From Bacillus sp. 123MFChir2 (GTDB taxonomy: Bacteria; Bacillota; Bacilli; Bacillales; Bacillaceae_G), in assembly GCF_000383235.1 (NCBI RefSeq), contig NZ_KB910924.1, positions 62,001 through 126,000 on the forward strand: 64,000 nt of DNA, written 5' to 3'. A program made the position numbers and the translations under genes. Positions within the stretch are counted from its first letter, which is position 1, and each line of letters begins with the position of its first letter. Positions 50,557 to 63,931 of the stretch are shown here, one piece after another. The notes below the pieces were generated by a model. It worked only from the letters and a program-made list of their open reading frames with translations, made no database searches and had not been told where the DNA came from.

Positions 50557-53500
50557 TTAGAACAGTGATAACTGATTTTGATCTGGTAGTTCTCCTAAAC
50601 AACCTTGACTATCTAAATACTCAATAATTGTTTTTGAAATCTTGCTGCGCTGTTGTAAATCCTCTTTCGATAAAAATTCGCCATTTTCACGTGCTGCTAC
50701 AATATTTAATGCCGCATTTGTACCAAGACCCGGTATTGCATTAAACGGTGGAATCAATGTATTTCCATCAATAATAAAGTCAGTTGCACTAGAGCGATAT
50801 AAATCAACCTTTTGGAATGAGTAACCACGTTCACACATTTCAAGTGTCATTTCCAATACTGTTAATAAGCTTTTCTCTTTCGGCGATGCATCTAATCCTT
50901 TTTGCGCAATTTCATCAATTTTAACGCGGATAGATGCTGAACCTTTAGCCATTGCCTCTAAATCAAAATCATCGGCACGAACTGTGAAATATGCCGCATA
51001 GAATAAAAGCGCAAAATGCACTTTGAAATACGCAATGCGCACAGCCATGAGTACATATGCTGCCGCATGGGCCTTTGGGAACATATACTTAATCTTTTTA
51101 CATGATTCAATATACCATCCCGGCACATTATTATTGCGCATTTCCTCTTCCCACTCTGAAGGTACACCTTTCCCTTTACGTACAGATTCCATAATTTTAA
51201 ACGCTAAAGATGGTTCTAAACCTTGGTATATTAAATACACCATAATGTCATCACGACAACCAATTACTTCACTCAGTGTACACGTGCCATCATAAATAAG
51301 TTCATTTGCATTTCCAAGCCATACATCTGTACCGTGAGATAGTCCAGAAATTTGGACAAGCTCTGAGAATGTCGTCGGCTTCGTTTCCTCTAACATTTGG
51401 CGAACAAATTTTGTACCAAATTCCGGGATACCAAGTGTACCTGTTTTACAGTTAATTTGTTCCTCTGTTACGCCAAGTGATTCTGTACCTGAGAAAATTT
51501 TCATTACTTCTGGATCATCGGTTGGAATCGTCTTCGGATCAACTCCACTTAAATCTTGAAGCATACGAATCACTGTCGGATCATCGTGTCCAAGTATATC
51601 AAGTTTTAATAAGTTATCATGGATAGAATGGAAATCAAAATGTGTAGTTCTCCATTCTGCCTCTAAAGAATCTGCTGGATATTGGATCGGTGTAAAATCA
51701 AAGACATCCATGTAATCTGGAACTACGATAATACCACCTGGATGTTGCCCTGTCGTTCTCTTAACACCAGTACACCCTGATACAAGACGATCTACCTCTG
51801 CTCCTCGTATCGTTAAATTATGGTCTGAAGCATAGCCTTTCACATAACCATACGCGGTCTTTTCGGCAACAGTACCTATTGTTCCAGCACGATATACATT
51901 ATCTTCACCGAACAGTACTTTCGTATAGTTATGGGCACGAGGCTGGTATTCTCCTGAAAAGTTCAAATCAATATCCGGAACCTTATCTCCTTTAAAACCA
52001 AGGAACGTTTCGAACGGAATATCATGACCATCTTTTTTATATGCAGTTCCGCAATTTGGACAATCTTTATCAGGTAAATCAAATCCAGAACCGACCGATC
52101 CATCATTAAAGAACTGCGATTGCTTACAATTTGGGCAAACATAATGCGGCGGCAATGGGTTTACCTCTGTAATTTCCATCATTGTCGCAACAAATGATGA
52201 ACCAACTGAACCACGCGAACCAACAAGATAGCCATCGATAAGCGATTTCTTTACAAGCTTATGAGAAATCAAGTAAATAACAGCAAATCCATGTCCAATA
52301 ATACTTTTCAATTCTTTTTCCAAGCGGGCTTCTACAATTTCTGGAAGTTCATCTCCGTAAATACTTCGCGCCATTACGTAACTCATATCCCGCGTTTCAT
52401 CATCTGCACCTTCAATTTTTGGCGTGTAAAGATCATCTTTTACAGGCTTTACGTCCCCAATCATTGATGCGACTTTTTGTGTATTTGTTACAACAATTTC
52501 TTTTGCTTTCTCTTCACCTAAGAAAGAGAAGCATTCTAACATTTCATCTGTTGTTCGGAAATACACAGGCGGCAATGAATGACGGTTTAATGGATTCGCT
52601 CCGCCTTGCGAACTCACTAAAATTTTCCGATACATTGCATCTTCTGGATTTAAATAATGAACATTTCCAGTTCCAACAACAGGCTTATCTAACGTTTCAC
52701 CTAACTTTACTAAGTTAGAAATAATTGTTTTTAATTGACCTTCATCACGAACGAGCTCAAGTTCTACCAAATGCCGTAACACTTCTGGAGGCATTACCTC
52801 AATGTAATCATAGAACTGGGCAATTTCCTCTACTTCTTCCGGTGCCTTTTGCATCATCGCTTCAAATACTTCACCTTTATCGCAAGCTGTACCGACTAAT
52901 ATACCTTCGCGATATTTCTTTAATAAAGAACGCGGGATACGAGGTACGCGGTAGAAATATTGAAGATGCGCGTAAGAAACAAGTTTATATAAATTTTTCA
53001 GCCCTTCATCCGACGTTGCAAGCAGTGTCACATGACTTGGGCGTCCACGTTTATACGCATCTCCTTGTCCCATACTATCATTTAGCTGATCGTGATATTC
53101 AAAACCTTTTTCAATTACACTTTTTAGCATTTTCACAAGCAAATATCCAGTTGCTTCTGTATCATAAATCGCGCGGTGATGTTGCGTTAATTCAATATCA
53201 AGCTTTTTACATAACGTATTTAAACGATGGTTTTTCATCTCTGGAAATAAGAAGCGCGCCAACTCTAACGTATCGATAACTGGGTTTTTCGTTTTTTCTA
53301 ATCCACTTTTCTTAAATCCAACGTTTAAAAATCCCATATCAAAGCTGGCATTATGAGCTACAAGCGTATGATCCCCCATCCACTGTTCAAACTTTTTAAA
53401 TACCTCTTCTACTTCCGGGGCATCCGTTAGCATATCATCTGTAATACCAGTTAATTCAATGATTGTTGCTGATAGCGGTTGATGTGGATTGGCAAAGGAT

Positions 53501-54858
53501 TCAAAACGATCAATAATCTCTCCGCCCTTTACTTTTACAGCAGCAAGCTCAATAACCGTATCATAAACAGCCGATAATCCTGTTGTCTCAACGTCAAATA
53601 CAACATATGTTTCGTCTGCAAGTAATCGATGTTCCTCATTATAGGCAATTGGCACACCGTCATTCACAAGGTTCGCTTCTACACCAAAAATCACTTTAAT
53701 TCCTGCTTTTTTTCCAGCAGAATACGCTTCAGGAAAAGATTGTGCAACAGCATGATCTGTTATAGCTACCGCTTCATGTCCCCATTTTGCTGCTTGACTC
53801 ACAAGTGTAGATGCAGAAGTTACAGCATCCATTTGACTCATCGGCGTATGCATATGCAGCTCTACCCTTTTTTCTCCTTCTGGTGCTTTATCTTTACGAG
53901 ATGGTCCTGTTATTTCATTAATATCGTTTGCAATCATGACTAAATCCCGAACAAAAGTATCATTTTGAACAGATCCGCGTGCTTTCACCCACATTCCTTT
54001 TTTCAATGATTGTAAGAGTGGAATATCTTCTTTATCGCGTGAAAACATTTTAATCATAATGGAATCGGTGTAATCAGTTATCTTTAATGTCAATAACGTA
54101 CGTCCGCTACGAAGTTCTTTTGTTTCCACATGGAAGACATAACCTTGAACAGTTTTTCTTCTTTCTTCATCTTGAATTTCACGTAGTGGTGTAATCTCCT
54201 CATCAGGCTTAATGAGATAACCGAGTACAATCGGCCCTTCGTGTACAACATCATTTTCTTCCGCTTGTTTCTTGGCCATTTCTTCCATGGCTTGTATAAC
54301 ACGCTGACGATCCTCTTGCTGTGTTTGTTCACGAAACTTTTGAACTTCCTCTTCATTTTGTTTTATATTTGTTTCTAACTGAAAACGAGGAAATCCAAAA
54401 ACTTCATATTGGTCTCCGACTGGCTTAGCAAGATTTTTCTTTAGCGCAGTAGATTCTAAATCATTATTCACATCAAGTAACAACTTCACTCCGGTTACAT
54501 GCGGAAGTTGCTTTTTTAAATACGCAAACATAGGTGAGAAAGTAATTCGATCTGTACAGAGCGGCCAATACGCCTTAACCTCTTCTTCCGTAAATTGCTT
54601 ATTCTCTGTTTCTAGTGAAAATGATGTTTTTGCAATATGAGAAAATGACTGCTTAAGCTGTGTTTCAAGCAATTCATATAATTCTGTTGGTAAAATACGT
54701 GGTACTTGTAAATCAAAATGCCAACTCTTATTTGCTTTATCAACAACTAACCTTTGAATGCCACCACCTTGTAAATATTGATTGATAAGGTCTTCAGGCA
54801 TTTGTAACTGCTCAAGCAAAATTTGAAATCGCTCTTGTTGTTCGTTTGTTAATGACAT
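50557..54858 (-). CDS. polC: DNA polymerase III alpha subunit, PolC type
   Basis: The protein has 1,433 aa from the ATG at 54858 ([13 protein letters not shown]; site GGAAGGAGG). It contains an OB domain (about 235-320), a PHP domain ([20 protein letters not shown]) split by a DEDDh 3'-5' exonuclease ([20 protein letters not shown], about 420-590), a zinc motif (CPNC...CPNC) and the polymerase core with [12 protein letters not shown]. Main replicative polymerase. Confidence 0.98.
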   Translation of the reverse strand: MSLTNEQQERFQILLEQLQMPEDLINQYLQGGGIQRLVVDKANKSWHFDLQVPRILPTELYELLETQLKQSFSHIAKTSFSLETENKQFTEEEVKAYWPLCTDRITFSPMFAYLKKQLPHVTGVKLLLDVNNDLESTALKKNLAKPVGDQYEVFGFPRFQLETNIKQNEEEVQKFREQTQQEDRQRVIQAMEEMAKKQAEENDVVHEGPIVLGYLIKPDEEITPLREIQDEERRKTVQGYVFHVETKELRSGRTLLTLKITDYTDSIMIKMFSRDKEDIPLLQSLKKGMWVKARGSVQNDTFVRDLVMIANDINEITGPSRKDKAPEGEKRVELHMHTPMSQMDAVTSASTLVSQAAKWGHEAVAITDHAVAQSFPEAYSAGKKAGIKVIFGVEANLVNDGVPIAYNEEHRLLADETYVVFDVETTGLSAVYDTVIELAAVKVKGGEIIDRFESFANPHQPLSATIIELTGITDDMLTDAPEVEEVFKKFEQWMGDHTLVAHNASFDMGFLNVGFKKSGLEKTKNPVIDTLELARFLFPEMKNHRLNTLCKKLDIELTQHHRAIYDTEATGYLLVKMLKSVIEKGFEYHDQLNDSMGQGDAYKRGRPSHVTLLATSDEGLKNLYKLVSYAHLQYFYRVPRIPRSLLKKYREGILVGTACDKGEVFEAMMQKAPEEVEEIAQFYDYIEVMPPEVLRHLVELELVRDEGQLKTIISNLVKLGETLDKPVVGTGNVHYLNPEDAMYRKILVSSQGGANPLNRHSLPPVYFRTTDEMLECFSFLGEEKAKEIVVTNTQKVASMIGDVKPVKDDLYTPKIEGADDETRDMSYVMARSIYGDELPEIVEARLEKELKSIIGHGFAVIYLISHKLVKKSLIDGYLVGSRGSVGSSFVATMMEITEVNPLPPHYVCPNCKQSQFFNDGSVGSGFDLPDKDCPNCGTAYKKDGHDIPFETFLGFKGDKVPDIDLNFSGEYQPRAHNYTKVLFGEDNVYRAGTIGTVAEKTAYGYVKGYASDHNLTIRGAEVDRLVSGCTGVKRTTGQHPGGIIVVPDYMDVFDFTPIQYPADSLEAEWRTTHFDFHSIHDNLLKLDILGHDDPTVIRMLQDLSGVDPKTIPTDDPEVMKIFSGTESLGVTEEQINCKTGTLGIPEFGTKFVRQMLEETKPTTFSELVQISGLSHGTDVWLGNANELIYDGTCTLSEVIGCRDDIMVYLIYQGLEPSLAFKIMESVRKGKGVPSEWEEEMRNNNVPGWYIESCKKIKYMFPKAHAAAYVLMAVRIAYFKVHFALLFYAAYFTVRADDFDLEAMAKGSASIRVKIDEIAQKGLDASPKEKSLLTVLEMTLEMCERGYSFQKVDLYRSSATDFIIDGNTLIPPFNAIPGLGTNAALNIVAARENGEFLSKEDLQQRSKISKTIIEYLDSQGCLGELPDQNQLSLF

Positions 54859-54911
54859 AAGCAACCTCCTTCCATCTGCTATTATAAATTGAAACGTTCC
54901 ACAAAGAAAGA

Positions 54912-54940
54912 GAAGGTACCTCACCTGGAGGTACCTCTTC
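54912..54940 (-). terminator. Intrinsic terminator upstream of proS end/after polC promoter region
   Basis: GAAGGTACCTC (54912-54922) and GAGGTACCTCTTC (54928-54940) form a strong stem; on the minus strand TTCTCTTTCTTT follows. It lies just after the proS stop and so ends the proS transcript before polC. Confidence 0.75.
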
Positions 54941-56638
54941 TTATTTTAAAATATTTGCAATGTATGTGTGAAGTTCTTCGACTTTCACTTCTGCTGATTC
55001 ATTTGTTGCACGTACTTTTACTTCAACAATACCTTCATCAGCCTTTTTACCAACTGTTACTCGAACCGGAAGACCGAATAAATCTGCATCAGCAAATTTT
55101 ACACCGGCACGCTCTGTACGGTCATCTAATAATACTTCATATCCTTGTTCTTGTAATGAATTGTAGATATTTCCACCCACTTCACGCTGTACATCAGATT
55201 TCATATTTACTGGAATCACGTGTACATGGAATGGTGCAACTGCTTTTGGCCAAACCAAACCATTTTCATCATTAAATTGCTCAGCAATAGCTGCAACTGT
55301 ACGAGATACGCCAATTCCGTAGCAACCCATAATGATCGGCTGCGTTTTACCATTTTCATCCAGGAATGTTGCATTCATAGATTCACTGTAGCGAGTACCT
55401 AGTTTAAAGACATGTCCTACCTCAATACCGCGAGCAAAACGAATTGTTCCCTCACCATCTGGAGAAAGGTCTCCTTCTTGAATAAAACGCAAATCAGTAT
55501 ATTGGCTTACTTTAAAGTCACGTTCTGGATTTACATTCACATAATGGAAACCTTCTTCATTTGCTCCGCAGCATCCATTTACGATAGCCTGCACTGCATG
55601 ATCAGCAATGATTTCTACTTCTGCTGTGCCGATTGGACCTAAAGAACCGACTTCACAGTTTAACAGCTCTTTTACTTCTTCATGCGTTGCAAGTTCAACA
55701 ACAGAAGCACCGTATAAGTTTTTCAACTTCACATCGTTTACTTCATGATCGCCGCGAACGAGTACAACGATAAACTTCTCGTCTATTTTAAAGACCATAG
55801 ATTTAATACAATTTGTTGCTTCAATATTTAAGAATGCACATACTTCTTCAATTGCTTTTTGATCTGGCGTTGCTACTTTTTCAAGTGCTTTTTCTACTTC
55901 ACCGCTCTTTTCATAAGAAGCAATAACAGGTGCCATCTCAATATTTGCAGCATAGTCAGATGTATCAGAATATGCGATTGTGTCTTCCCCTACGTCTGAT
56001 AATACCATAAATTCATGTGTATCTTTTCCGCCCATCGCTCCAGAATCAGCAATAACAGCACGGAAATTTAAACCGCAACGTGTGAAAATATTAGAGTACG
56101 CTTGAAACAGACGGTTATATACCTCGTCTAAACTCTCTTGCGTTGCGTGGAAAGAATATGCATCCTTCATTAAAAATTCTCTTCCGCGCAACAAACCAAA
56201 ACGAGGTCTTTGTTCATCACGGAATTTTGTTTGAATTTGATAAAGTGTTAAAGGTAATTTCTTATATGACTTAATTTCATCGCGTACAAGATCAGTAATC
56301 ACCTCTTCATGCGTTGCTCCTAAAGCAAATTCACGATTATTACGATCATTCATACGCATTAATTCTGAACCATATGAATACCAGCGTCCAGATTCTTGCC
56401 ATAATTCAGCTGCTTGAAGAGCTGGCATTAACAATTCTACAGCACCAGCTTTCTCCATTTCTTCACGAACAATACGTTCTACTTTATGCAGCACTTTCAG
56501 ACCAAGCGGTAAAAAACTATATATGCCTGAAGCGTTTTGACGCATAAATCCTGCGCGTAATAGAAGCTGATGACTTTTTATTTCTGCATCAGCTGGCACT
56601 TCACGCAGTGTAGGACTAAATATCATACTTTGTTTCAT
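54941..56638 (-). CDS. proS: Prolyl-tRNA synthetase
   Basis: The protein has 565 aa, bacterial type with an editing (YbaK-like) insertion at about 225-405. It shows class II motif 2 ([20 protein letters not shown]) and motif 3 ([18 protein letters not shown]). Confidence 0.98.
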   Translation of the reverse strand: MKQSMIFSPTLREVPADAEIKSHQLLLRAGFMRQNASGIYSFLPLGLKVLHKVERIVREEMEKAGAVELLMPALQAAELWQESGRWYSYGSELMRMNDRNNREFALGATHEEVITDLVRDEIKSYKKLPLTLYQIQTKFRDEQRPRFGLLRGREFLMKDAYSFHATQESLDEVYNRLFQAYSNIFTRCGLNFRAVIADSGAMGGKDTHEFMVLSDVGEDTIAYSDTSDYAANIEMAPVIASYEKSGEVEKALEKVATPDQKAIEEVCAFLNIEATNCIKSMVFKIDEKFIVVLVRGDHEVNDVKLKNLYGASVVELATHEEVKELLNCEVGSLGPIGTAEVEIIADHAVQAIVNGCCGANEEGFHYVNVNPERDFKVSQYTDLRFIQEGDLSPDGEGTIRFARGIEVGHVFKLGTRYSESMNATFLDENGKTQPIIMGCYGIGVSRTVAAIAEQFNDENGLVWPKAVAPFHVHVIPVNMKSDVQREVGGNIYNSLQEQGYEVLLDDRTERAGVKFADADLFGLPVRVTVGKKADEGIVEVKVRATNESAEVKVEELHTYIANILK

Positions 56639-56653
56639 TCTATAGCACCTCTT

Positions 56654-57910
56654 TTATAAGAAAAACTTCCGTATATCATTCCATGTTACCACTAACATCA
56701 ATAACATTAATAAAGCAAAACCAATAAAGTGAACCATTCCTTCTTTTTGACGGTCAATCGGCTTCCCGCGGAGCGCTTCAATTAAGAAGAAGAACAGACG
56801 CCCTCCATCAAGTGCAGGAACAGGTAATAAATTAAACAAACCAAGATTTATACTTAAAACAGCTGCTAAGCTCATCACACGAATCGTACCATATTCTACA
56901 ACTTGGTCTGTTAAATTATAAATCCCTACTGGACCAGATAAATCGTTAATAGAAAAATGTCCTGTAACGAGCTGAATAAGTGAGACAAATATGAGCTTTG
57001 TCCATCTGTATGTTTCTTCAAACCCCGATTTGATTGAACCTAAGACTGATTTCTCAACAGGTGATTGTACACCGAGTCTACCAACTGTAACGTCGCCCTC
57101 TTTTTCAGCAGCTGGAGTAACTTGAATTACTACTTTTTTACTATCACGTGTTACATCCATCGTAATTTCTTTTCCTGGATTTCCACGGACGATACTCGTA
57201 ACATCTTTCCAACTATTTGTTGGCTTCTTATTAATCGACGTAATGATATCATCTTCGTGTAAGCCTACTTTCTCTGCTACACTACCAGATACGACTTTTC
57301 CAATCATTGGTTTATCTACTGGAATCCCCTGTACGAAACCGATGATAACAAAGATAACAAAGGCAAGCACAAAGTTCATAGCAGGACCAGCAACAATGGC
57401 AAGCGCTCGTTGTCCTAGTGTTTTTGAACCAAACTGCCGGTTAAACGGCGCAATTTGTGTCTCTTCTCCTGCGGAAACACAGCGAGCTTTCTCATGCACT
57501 CGAAATGTTTGTAACTCTTCTTCATACTCTTCATAGCCAGATATGGTCAACTTATGTTCCAAGTCAGCTTGTTCTACTTCAACGATACGAATATTTGGAT
57601 ATTTTTCACGATTATCCAAAACAATTTTTATAACCTCTTCTTTTTCATTTAGAACAAGACCTACTTTTGTCCCAGGTTTTAGTTCAACTGTTTCTGGATC
57701 CTCTCCAGCCATTCGTACATAGCCACCAAGCGGAAGTAAACGAATTGTATAAACTGTTTCATTTTTTTCAAACGAGTACAATTTTGGACCAAAACCGATG
57801 GCAAATTCACGACACAAAATGCCAGCACGTTTGGCAAAGTACAAATGTCCAAGTTCATGGAAAAATACAAGTGCACCGAAAATTAAAATAAAGGCAATCG
57901 CTGTATTCAA
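56654..57910 (-). CDS. rasP: Site-2 metalloprotease RasP (RseP family)
   Basis: The protein has 418 aa. The zinc motif HELGH is in the first membrane helix (FHELGHLYFAKRAG), LDGG is near the C terminus, and a PDZ domain lies at about 205-285. It cleaves anti-sigma factors and remnant signal peptides in the membrane. Confidence 0.97.
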   Translation of the reverse strand: MNTAIAFILIFGALVFFHELGHLYFAKRAGILCREFAIGFGPKLYSFEKNETVYTIRLLPLGGYVRMAGEDPETVELKPGTKVGLVLNEKEEVIKIVLDNREKYPNIRIVEVEQADLEHKLTISGYEEYEEELQTFRVHEKARCVSAGEETQIAPFNRQFGSKTLGQRALAIVAGPAMNFVLAFVIFVIIGFVQGIPVDKPMIGKVVSGSVAEKVGLHEDDIITSINKKPTNSWKDVTSIVRGNPGKEITMDVTRDSKKVVIQVTPAAEKEGDVTVGRLGVQSPVEKSVLGSIKSGFEETYRWTKLIFVSLIQLVTGHFSINDLSGPVGIYNLTDQVVEYGTIRVMSLAAVLSINLGLFNLLPVPALDGGRLFFFLIEALRGKPIDRQKEGMVHFIGFALLMLLMLVVTWNDIRKFFL

Positions 57911-57928
57911 TTCTCATAACCACCTTTG

Positions 57929-59071
57929 CTAAATTTGTTCCATCACAAACCGTCTTGTGGCAGCATCAATGTCTTGAATTTCTTCTAAGCTTGGACGCGC
58001 AATGACATTGTGATGGTGCATTGCTTTTTCAATGAGTTCTTCCACTGTTAAGAAACTGATTTTCTTTTGCAGAAAAGCTTCTACAGCAGCCTCATTAGCT
58101 GCATTCATCACAGTTGGCATACTTCCTCCCATTTTTCCAGCTTCATATGCAAATTGAAGACAGCGGAAACGTTCCATATCCATTGTTTGAAAATGTAACG
58201 TACCAATCTCCCATAAATTCAGCTGTTTAGCGTTTGGAAGTGAAAAACGATCAGGGTAAGTAAGTGCATATTGAATTGGAACACGCATATCAGGTGTACC
58301 AAGTTGCGCCATTACACTGCGATCTTCAAACTCAACCATAGAGTGAATGATACTCTCTTTATGTAATACAACATCGATTTGCTCATAAGGAATATTAAAA
58401 AGCCAATGCGCTTCAATAACCTCTAATCCCTTATTCATCATTGTAGCAGAATCAATAGTAATTTTCGAACCCATAGACCAGTTTGGATGACAGAGTGCAT
58501 CCTCCACTGTTACATGTTTAAGCTCATCCCTCGTTTTATCTCGGAAACTTCCACCTGATGCCGTTAAAATCAATCTAGAAATACGCTTCTCATTTTCCCC
58601 ATTCAAGCATTGAAAAATAGCAGAATGTTCACTATCTACCGGAAGCAAAGGTACGTTATGTTTCTTTGCAGCTTCTATAACTAAATGGCCTGCTGTTACT
58701 AATGTTTCTTTATTTGCAATTGCAATCGTTTTTTTCGCTTCAATTGCTCGTAATGTCGGTAATAATCCGACACTCCCAACAACAGCGTTTACAACTATTT
58801 CTGCATCTGGATGAAGTGCAACTGCAAGCAGCCCTTCATCTCCATATACAACTTTCGTATTTCCACAAACCGTCTGTAATTTCAAAGCTTCTTCTTTCTG
58901 CTGTACAGAAACAATTTCAGGAGAAAATTCTTGAATCATCTGCTGAGCAAACTCAATATTTCTTCCAACAGAAAAAGCAACGAGACGGAATTTGTCTTGG
59001 TGCGTGCGCAATACATCTAATGTTTGCGTTCCAATTGAGCCGCTTGCACCTAATAAACTAATGGTTTTCAT
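57929..59071 (-). CDS. dxr: 1-deoxy-D-xylulose-5-phosphate reductoisomerase
   Basis: The protein has 380 aa from the ATG at 59071 ([20 protein letters not shown]). NADPH-binding GASGSIG and the metal-binding [13 protein letters not shown] motif are present. Second step of the MEP isoprenoid pathway. Confidence 0.98.
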   Translation of the reverse strand: MKTISLLGASGSIGTQTLDVLRTHQDKFRLVAFSVGRNIEFAQQMIQEFSPEIVSVQQKEEALKLQTVCGNTKVVYGDEGLLAVALHPDAEIVVNAVVGSVGLLPTLRAIEAKKTIAIANKETLVTAGHLVIEAAKKHNVPLLPVDSEHSAIFQCLNGENEKRISRLILTASGGSFRDKTRDELKHVTVEDALCHPNWSMGSKITIDSATMMNKGLEVIEAHWLFNIPYEQIDVVLHKESIIHSMVEFEDRSVMAQLGTPDMRVPIQYALTYPDRFSLPNAKQLNLWEIGTLHFQTMDMERFRCLQFAYEAGKMGGSMPTVMNAANEAAVEAFLQKKISFLTVEELIEKAMHHHNVIARPSLEEIQDIDAATRRFVMEQI

Positions 59072-59094
59072 TACTTCTACTCCTCGTCCATTCA

Positions 59095-59883
59095 TTAAAT
59101 GAAATGTAAGAAATGTAATAGCGGTAATACAAATAGCCAACTATCCGTGCGATCGAGAATACCACCATGCCCTGGCAAAATCGTACCTGAATCTTTCACA
59201 CCGTAATGACGTTTAAATGCTGACTCTACTAAGTCTCCAATTTGGCCAAATACCGCTATTGCAATTGTAACTGCAATAAGGACAGCTATATTGGAATGGA
59301 CCGGTAAAAACGCATTATACACAAGTGCAACAACAATTCCACATAAAATGCCACCGATAGAACCTTCTATCGTTTTATTTGGACTAATCTCGGGCCAAAG
59401 CTTCCGTTTCCCGATAGCTTTTCCGATAAAATAAGCGCCGGAATCCGTTGCCCAAATTACAAACAGCGCATAAAATACGTACTGAATTCCTGCAATACGT
59501 GTTTCATTTAAATAAAAGAAACCCATTGCGACATATGTTGTTGCCATTAATAAAAATGCAGCATTGTCAAAAGTAAATGTATTCTTAGAGAGGACCGTAT
59601 ATGATAAAAGTAATAAGACAATTACAAATGTAATTTCTCCTTTTGATAAACCTATTGTTTCAAATACGTCCGCTACATTACTTGGAACTAAACTAACCCA
59701 TAACAATAATGCTGCTAAAATTGTTGGTACAGAAATAATTGTTAGTTTGTTCATTCGAATTAATTCATATAACCCAACAGAAGCTAATGCATACACTAAA
59801 ATTGTAAAAGGCACGCCACCGTAAAATACGATGGGGATGAATAGCGCGGCAGCAATCACTCCATTAATTATTCTCTGTTTCAC
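59095..59883 (-). CDS. cdsA: Phosphatidate cytidylyltransferase
   Basis: About 262 aa from a GTG at 59883 (GAGAGGG site). Eight predicted membrane helices and the C-terminal signature [19 protein letters not shown]. Makes CDP-diacylglycerol for phospholipid synthesis. Confidence 0.96.
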   Translation of the reverse strand: MKQRIINGVIAAALFIPIVFYGGVPFTILVYALASVGLYELIRMNKLTIISVPTILAALLLWVSLVPSNVADVFETIGLSKGEITFVIVLLLLSYTVLSKNTFTFDNAAFLLMATTYVAMGFFYLNETRIAGIQYVFYALFVIWATDSGAYFIGKAIGKRKLWPEISPNKTIEGSIGGILCGIVVALVYNAFLPVHSNIAVLIAVTIAIAVFGQIGDLVESAFKRHYGVKDSGTILPGHGGILDRTDSWLFVLPLLHFLHFI

Positions 59884-59900
59884 TACCAAACCCTCTCTTT

Positions 59901-60677
59901 CTACACGCCTCCAAATCTGCGACCTCTATTTTGGAAGTCAGTAATAGACTGTAATAAATGTTCCTCTGTAAAATCTGGCCAAAATACATCGGTAAAACAA
60001 AACTCTGTATAAGCAATTTGCCATAACATAAAATTACTTATACGAAGCTCACCGCTTGTCCGGATCAGCAAATCAGGATCAGGCAATGTTCTTGTCATTA
60101 AATACGAAGAAATTGTTTCTTCTGTTATGCCTTCAGAATGAAGTTTTCCTTCCTCACTATCCTTCACCATATTTTGTACAGCAGACACAATTTCATCACG
60201 ACTTCCATAGTTTAACGCAAAATTTAAAATTAACCCCGTGTTTTCTTTTGTATCTTCAATTGCTTTATCCATCGCTCTTCGCGTATGAGTTGGAAGGCGA
60301 TCCTTTTGTCCTATCACACGTACTTGTACATTTTCTTCAACAAGTTCTGGTAAAAATGTACCTAGAAACTCTTCAGGAAGTTTCATTAAATAATCCACTT
60401 CTAATTTTGGTCTTTTCCAGTTCTCTGTAGAGAAGGCATAAAGAGTCAACACTTTAACACCGAGCCTACTGGCAAACTTCGTAATTTTCTTTACGACTTG
60501 CATCCCTTCATGATGACCTGCAATACGGGGCATCGCTCTTCTTTTCGCCCATCTTCCATTGCCATCCATAATGATTGCAATATGTGCTGGAATTTCTCCT
60601 TTTTTTGCTTCTTCTACGAGATGATCAAACGACGCAATCTTATTGCCTTTAAAAAAAGGAAGTTTTCTAAACATCAT
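59901..60677 (-). CDS. uppS: Undecaprenyl diphosphate synthase
   Basis: The protein has 258 aa, cis-prenyltransferase with IIMDGNGRWAKRRAMPRIAG and C-terminal DLLIRTSGELRISNFMLWQI. Provides the lipid carrier for wall synthesis. Confidence 0.98.
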   Translation of the reverse strand: MMFRKLPFFKGNKIASFDHLVEEAKKGEIPAHIAIIMDGNGRWAKRRAMPRIAGHHEGMQVVKKITKFASRLGVKVLTLYAFSTENWKRPKLEVDYLMKLPEEFLGTFLPELVEENVQVRVIGQKDRLPTHTRRAMDKAIEDTKENTGLILNFALNYGSRDEIVSAVQNMVKDSEEGKLHSEGITEETISSYLMTRTLPDPDLLIRTSGELRISNFMLWQIAYTEFCFTDVFWPDFTEEHLLQSITDFQNRGRRFGGV

Positions 60678-60715
60678 TCAAACCCTCCAACGAGCAGACA
60701 TATGCCTAAAAGTGT

Positions 60716-60742
60716 AAAAAGACCCCCTTAAGAAGAGGGTCA
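60716..60742 (-). terminator. Intrinsic terminator between frr and uppS
   Basis: On the minus strand GACCCTCTT pairs with AAGGGGGTC (one G-U) and is followed by TTTTTAC. It ends the rpsB-tsf-pyrH-frr transcript. Confidence 0.8.
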
Positions 60743-60762
60743 TATTTGCGAAAGTTTCGCGA

Positions 60763-61320
60763 TTACACTTCCATAATTTCTTTTTCTTTGTTTTTTGTAA
60801 CTTCATCAACTTTTACGATATACTTATCTGTTTCTTTTTGAATATCTTCTGTATATCCTCTTAAGTCATCTTCTGTAATGTCGCCGTTTTTCTCAAGTTT
60901 TTTTAGATCATCATTTGCATCGCGGCGTACGTTACGAACAGCTACTTTTGCATCTTCAGAATATTTCTTCACAACTTTAACAAGTTCACGACGACGTTCT
61001 TCTGTTAACGCAGGGAATGCGATACGAATAACAGTACCATCATTAGAAGGATTTAACCCTAAATCAGCTTTTAAAATCGCCTTCTCAATATCACCGATAG
61101 ATGTCTTATCATACGGTTGAATAACTAGTAAACGAGCTTCTGGTACTGTGATATTTGCTAATTGTACAACTGGCGTTGGTGCACCGTAGTAATCTACTTG
61201 TACTTTATCTAACACAGAAGCACTCGCACGACCTGCACGAACTGTTGAAAGTTCACGAGAATATGCTGCAACTGCTTTCTCCATTTTTTCTTTTGCATTA
61301 TTCATTACTTGTTGCGCCAT
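60763..61320 (-). CDS. frr: Ribosome recycling factor
   Basis: The protein has 185 aa with [20 protein letters not shown] and [20 protein letters not shown]. Splits post-termination ribosomes with EF-G. It starts 1 bp from pyrH. Confidence 0.98.
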   Translation of the reverse strand: MAQQVMNNAKEKMEKAVAAYSRELSTVRAGRASASVLDKVQVDYYGAPTPVVQLANITVPEARLLVIQPYDKTSIGDIEKAILKADLGLNPSNDGTVIRIAFPALTEERRRELVKVVKKYSEDAKVAVRNVRRDANDDLKKLEKNGDITEDDLRGYTEDIQKETDKYIVKVDEVTKNKEKEIMEV

Positions 61321-61321
61321 T

Positions 61322-62044
61322 TTATTTCCCCCTTACAATTGTTCCGATATTTTCGCCGAGAACGGCACGCTTAATATTTCCTTCTTCCATAATTGAGAAT
61401 ACAATTAGTGGAATGTCATTGTCCATACATAAAGAAGAAGCTGTAGAATCCATTACACCTAAACCTTCTTTTAAGACATCTAAATATGTAAGTGACTCAT
61501 ATTTTGTTGCTGTTTCATCAATAGTTGGATCTGCACTGTATACGCCATCTACATTATTTTTCGCCATTAAAATAACATCTGCCTCAATCTCAGCTGCGCG
61601 TAATGCCGCTGTTGTATCAGTAGAGAAGTAAGGGTTACCTGTACCTGCTGCAAAAATTACAACACGCTTCTTCTCTAAGTGACGATTTGCTTTACGACGA
61701 ATATAAGGTTCTGCCACTTGGCGCATTTCAATAGAAGTTTGCACACGAGTTTGAACTCCTAAATTTTCCAAGCTATCTTGAAGAGCTAAGGAATTCATCA
61801 CTGTTGCTAACATACCCATATAGTCTGCTGTTGCACGATCCATTCCCATCTCGCTCCCGATTTTCCCACGCCAAATGTTACCGCCACCAACAACGACTGC
61901 AACTTCTACATCAAGCTCAGCAACTTCTTTTACTTGCTGTGCAACCGATTTAATAACAGATGGGTTAATTCCAAACCCTTTATCTCCAGCTAAAGCTTCA
62001 CCGCTTAGCTTTAATACAACACGATCATATTTTGGCTTACCCAT
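61322..62044 (-). CDS. pyrH: UMP kinase
   Basis: The protein has 240 aa, amino-acid-kinase fold: [30 protein letters not shown], and [14 protein letters not shown]. Phosphorylates UMP to UDP. Confidence 0.98.
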   Translation of the reverse strand: MGKPKYDRVVLKLSGEALAGDKGFGINPSVIKSVAQQVKEVAELDVEVAVVVGGGNIWRGKIGSEMGMDRATADYMGMLATVMNSLALQDSLENLGVQTRVQTSIEMRQVAEPYIRRKANRHLEKKRVVIFAAGTGNPYFSTDTTAALRAAEIEADVILMAKNNVDGVYSADPTIDETATKYESLTYLDVLKEGLGVMDSTASSLCMDNDIPLIVFSIMEEGNIKRAVLGENIGTIVRGK

Positions 62045-62075
62045 AATGAACCTCCAGTACTTGCATCTTTATTTT

Positions 62076-62100
62076 AAAAAAGGGAACACAATGTGTCCCC
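62076..62100 (-). terminator. Intrinsic terminator/attenuator between tsf and pyrH
   Basis: GGGAACACA/TGTGTCCC forms a hairpin followed on the minus strand by TTTTTTAAAA. Partial readthrough to pyrH is likely. Confidence 0.75.
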
Positions 62101-62109
62101 CAATCTTTA

Positions 62110-62997
62110 TTAGTTGTTACCTTTTACTTGGTTCATTACTTCTTCAGCAAAGTTGTCTTCACGTTTTTCGATACCTTCACCAACAGCGTAGCGAACGAAT
62201 CCTTTTAATGTTCCGCCTTTAGACTCAACAAACTGACGAACTTTCATATCAGGGTTTTTAACGAATGCTTGGTCAAGTAAGCAAATCTCTTCGAAGAATT
62301 TGCCAAGACGACCTTCAACCATTTTCGCAACGATTTTTTCTGGCTTCCCTTCATTTAAAGCTTGTTGTGTTAATACTTGACGCTCATGCTCAACTTCTTC
62401 AGCTGTTACAGCATCGCGGTCGATGTATTTAGGATTAACTGCTGCAATGTGCATTGCTACATCTTTAGCAGCTGCTTCATCTGTAGAACCTTCAAGAACT
62501 GTTAATACACCAATGCGTCCACCCATGTGTAGGTAAGCACCGAATGCATCAGCATCAGTTTTTGATACGATTTCGAAACGACGAAGTGTAAGTTTTTCAC
62601 CAATTTTAGCGATTGCTTCGTTGATGTGCTCTTCTACTGTTTTGCCGCTTGAAATTGTTTGAGCCATAGCTTCTTCAATGTTAGCAGGTTTATTAGTTAA
62701 TAAGTGAGCAGCTAATTCTTTAATTAATGTTTGGAAACCTTCGTTTTTCGCAACGAAATCAGTTTCAGAGTTTAATTCTAAGATTAAAGCGTCGTTACCG
62801 TTTGCTTCGATGTAAGTTAAACCTTCAGCAGCAATGCGGTCTGCTTTTTTCGCAGCTTTCGCAATACCTTTCTCACGTAAGAAGTCAATTGCTTTCTCCA
62901 TGTCACCGTTAGTTTCTGTTAGCGCTTTTTTGCAATCCATCATACCTGCGCCAGTTTTTTCACGAAGTTCTTTTACCATTTGTGCAGTAATTGCCAT
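62110..62997 (-). CDS. tsf: Translation elongation factor Ts
   Basis: The protein has 295 aa from the ATG at 62997 ([20 protein letters not shown]; site AGGAGGATG). It has the signatures [19 protein letters not shown] and [15 protein letters not shown]. Guanine exchange factor for EF-Tu. Confidence 0.98.
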   Translation of the reverse strand: MAITAQMVKELREKTGAGMMDCKKALTETNGDMEKAIDFLREKGIAKAAKKADRIAAEGLTYIEANGNDALILELNSETDFVAKNEGFQTLIKELAAHLLTNKPANIEEAMAQTISSGKTVEEHINEAIAKIGEKLTLRRFEIVSKTDADAFGAYLHMGGRIGVLTVLEGSTDEAAAKDVAMHIAAVNPKYIDRDAVTAEEVEHERQVLTQQALNEGKPEKIVAKMVEGRLGKFFEEICLLDQAFVKNPDMKVRQFVESKGGTLKGFVRYAVGEGIEKREDNFAEEVMNQVKGNN

Positions 62998-63029
62998 GCT
63001 TTTCATCCTCCTAAAATATGTATATACCT

Positions 63030-63068
63030 TAAAAAAGGTGATAAAAGGCCTACCCCCTTATCACCTTT
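63030..63068 (-). terminator. Attenuator/terminator between rpsB and tsf
   Basis: AAAGGTGATAA (63034-63044) and TTATCACCTTT (63058-63068) pair perfectly. On the minus strand T-rich DNA follows. It would lower tsf relative to rpsB. Confidence 0.8.
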
Positions 63069-63077
63069 CTAAATTTG

Positions 63078-63931
<854 letters not shown>
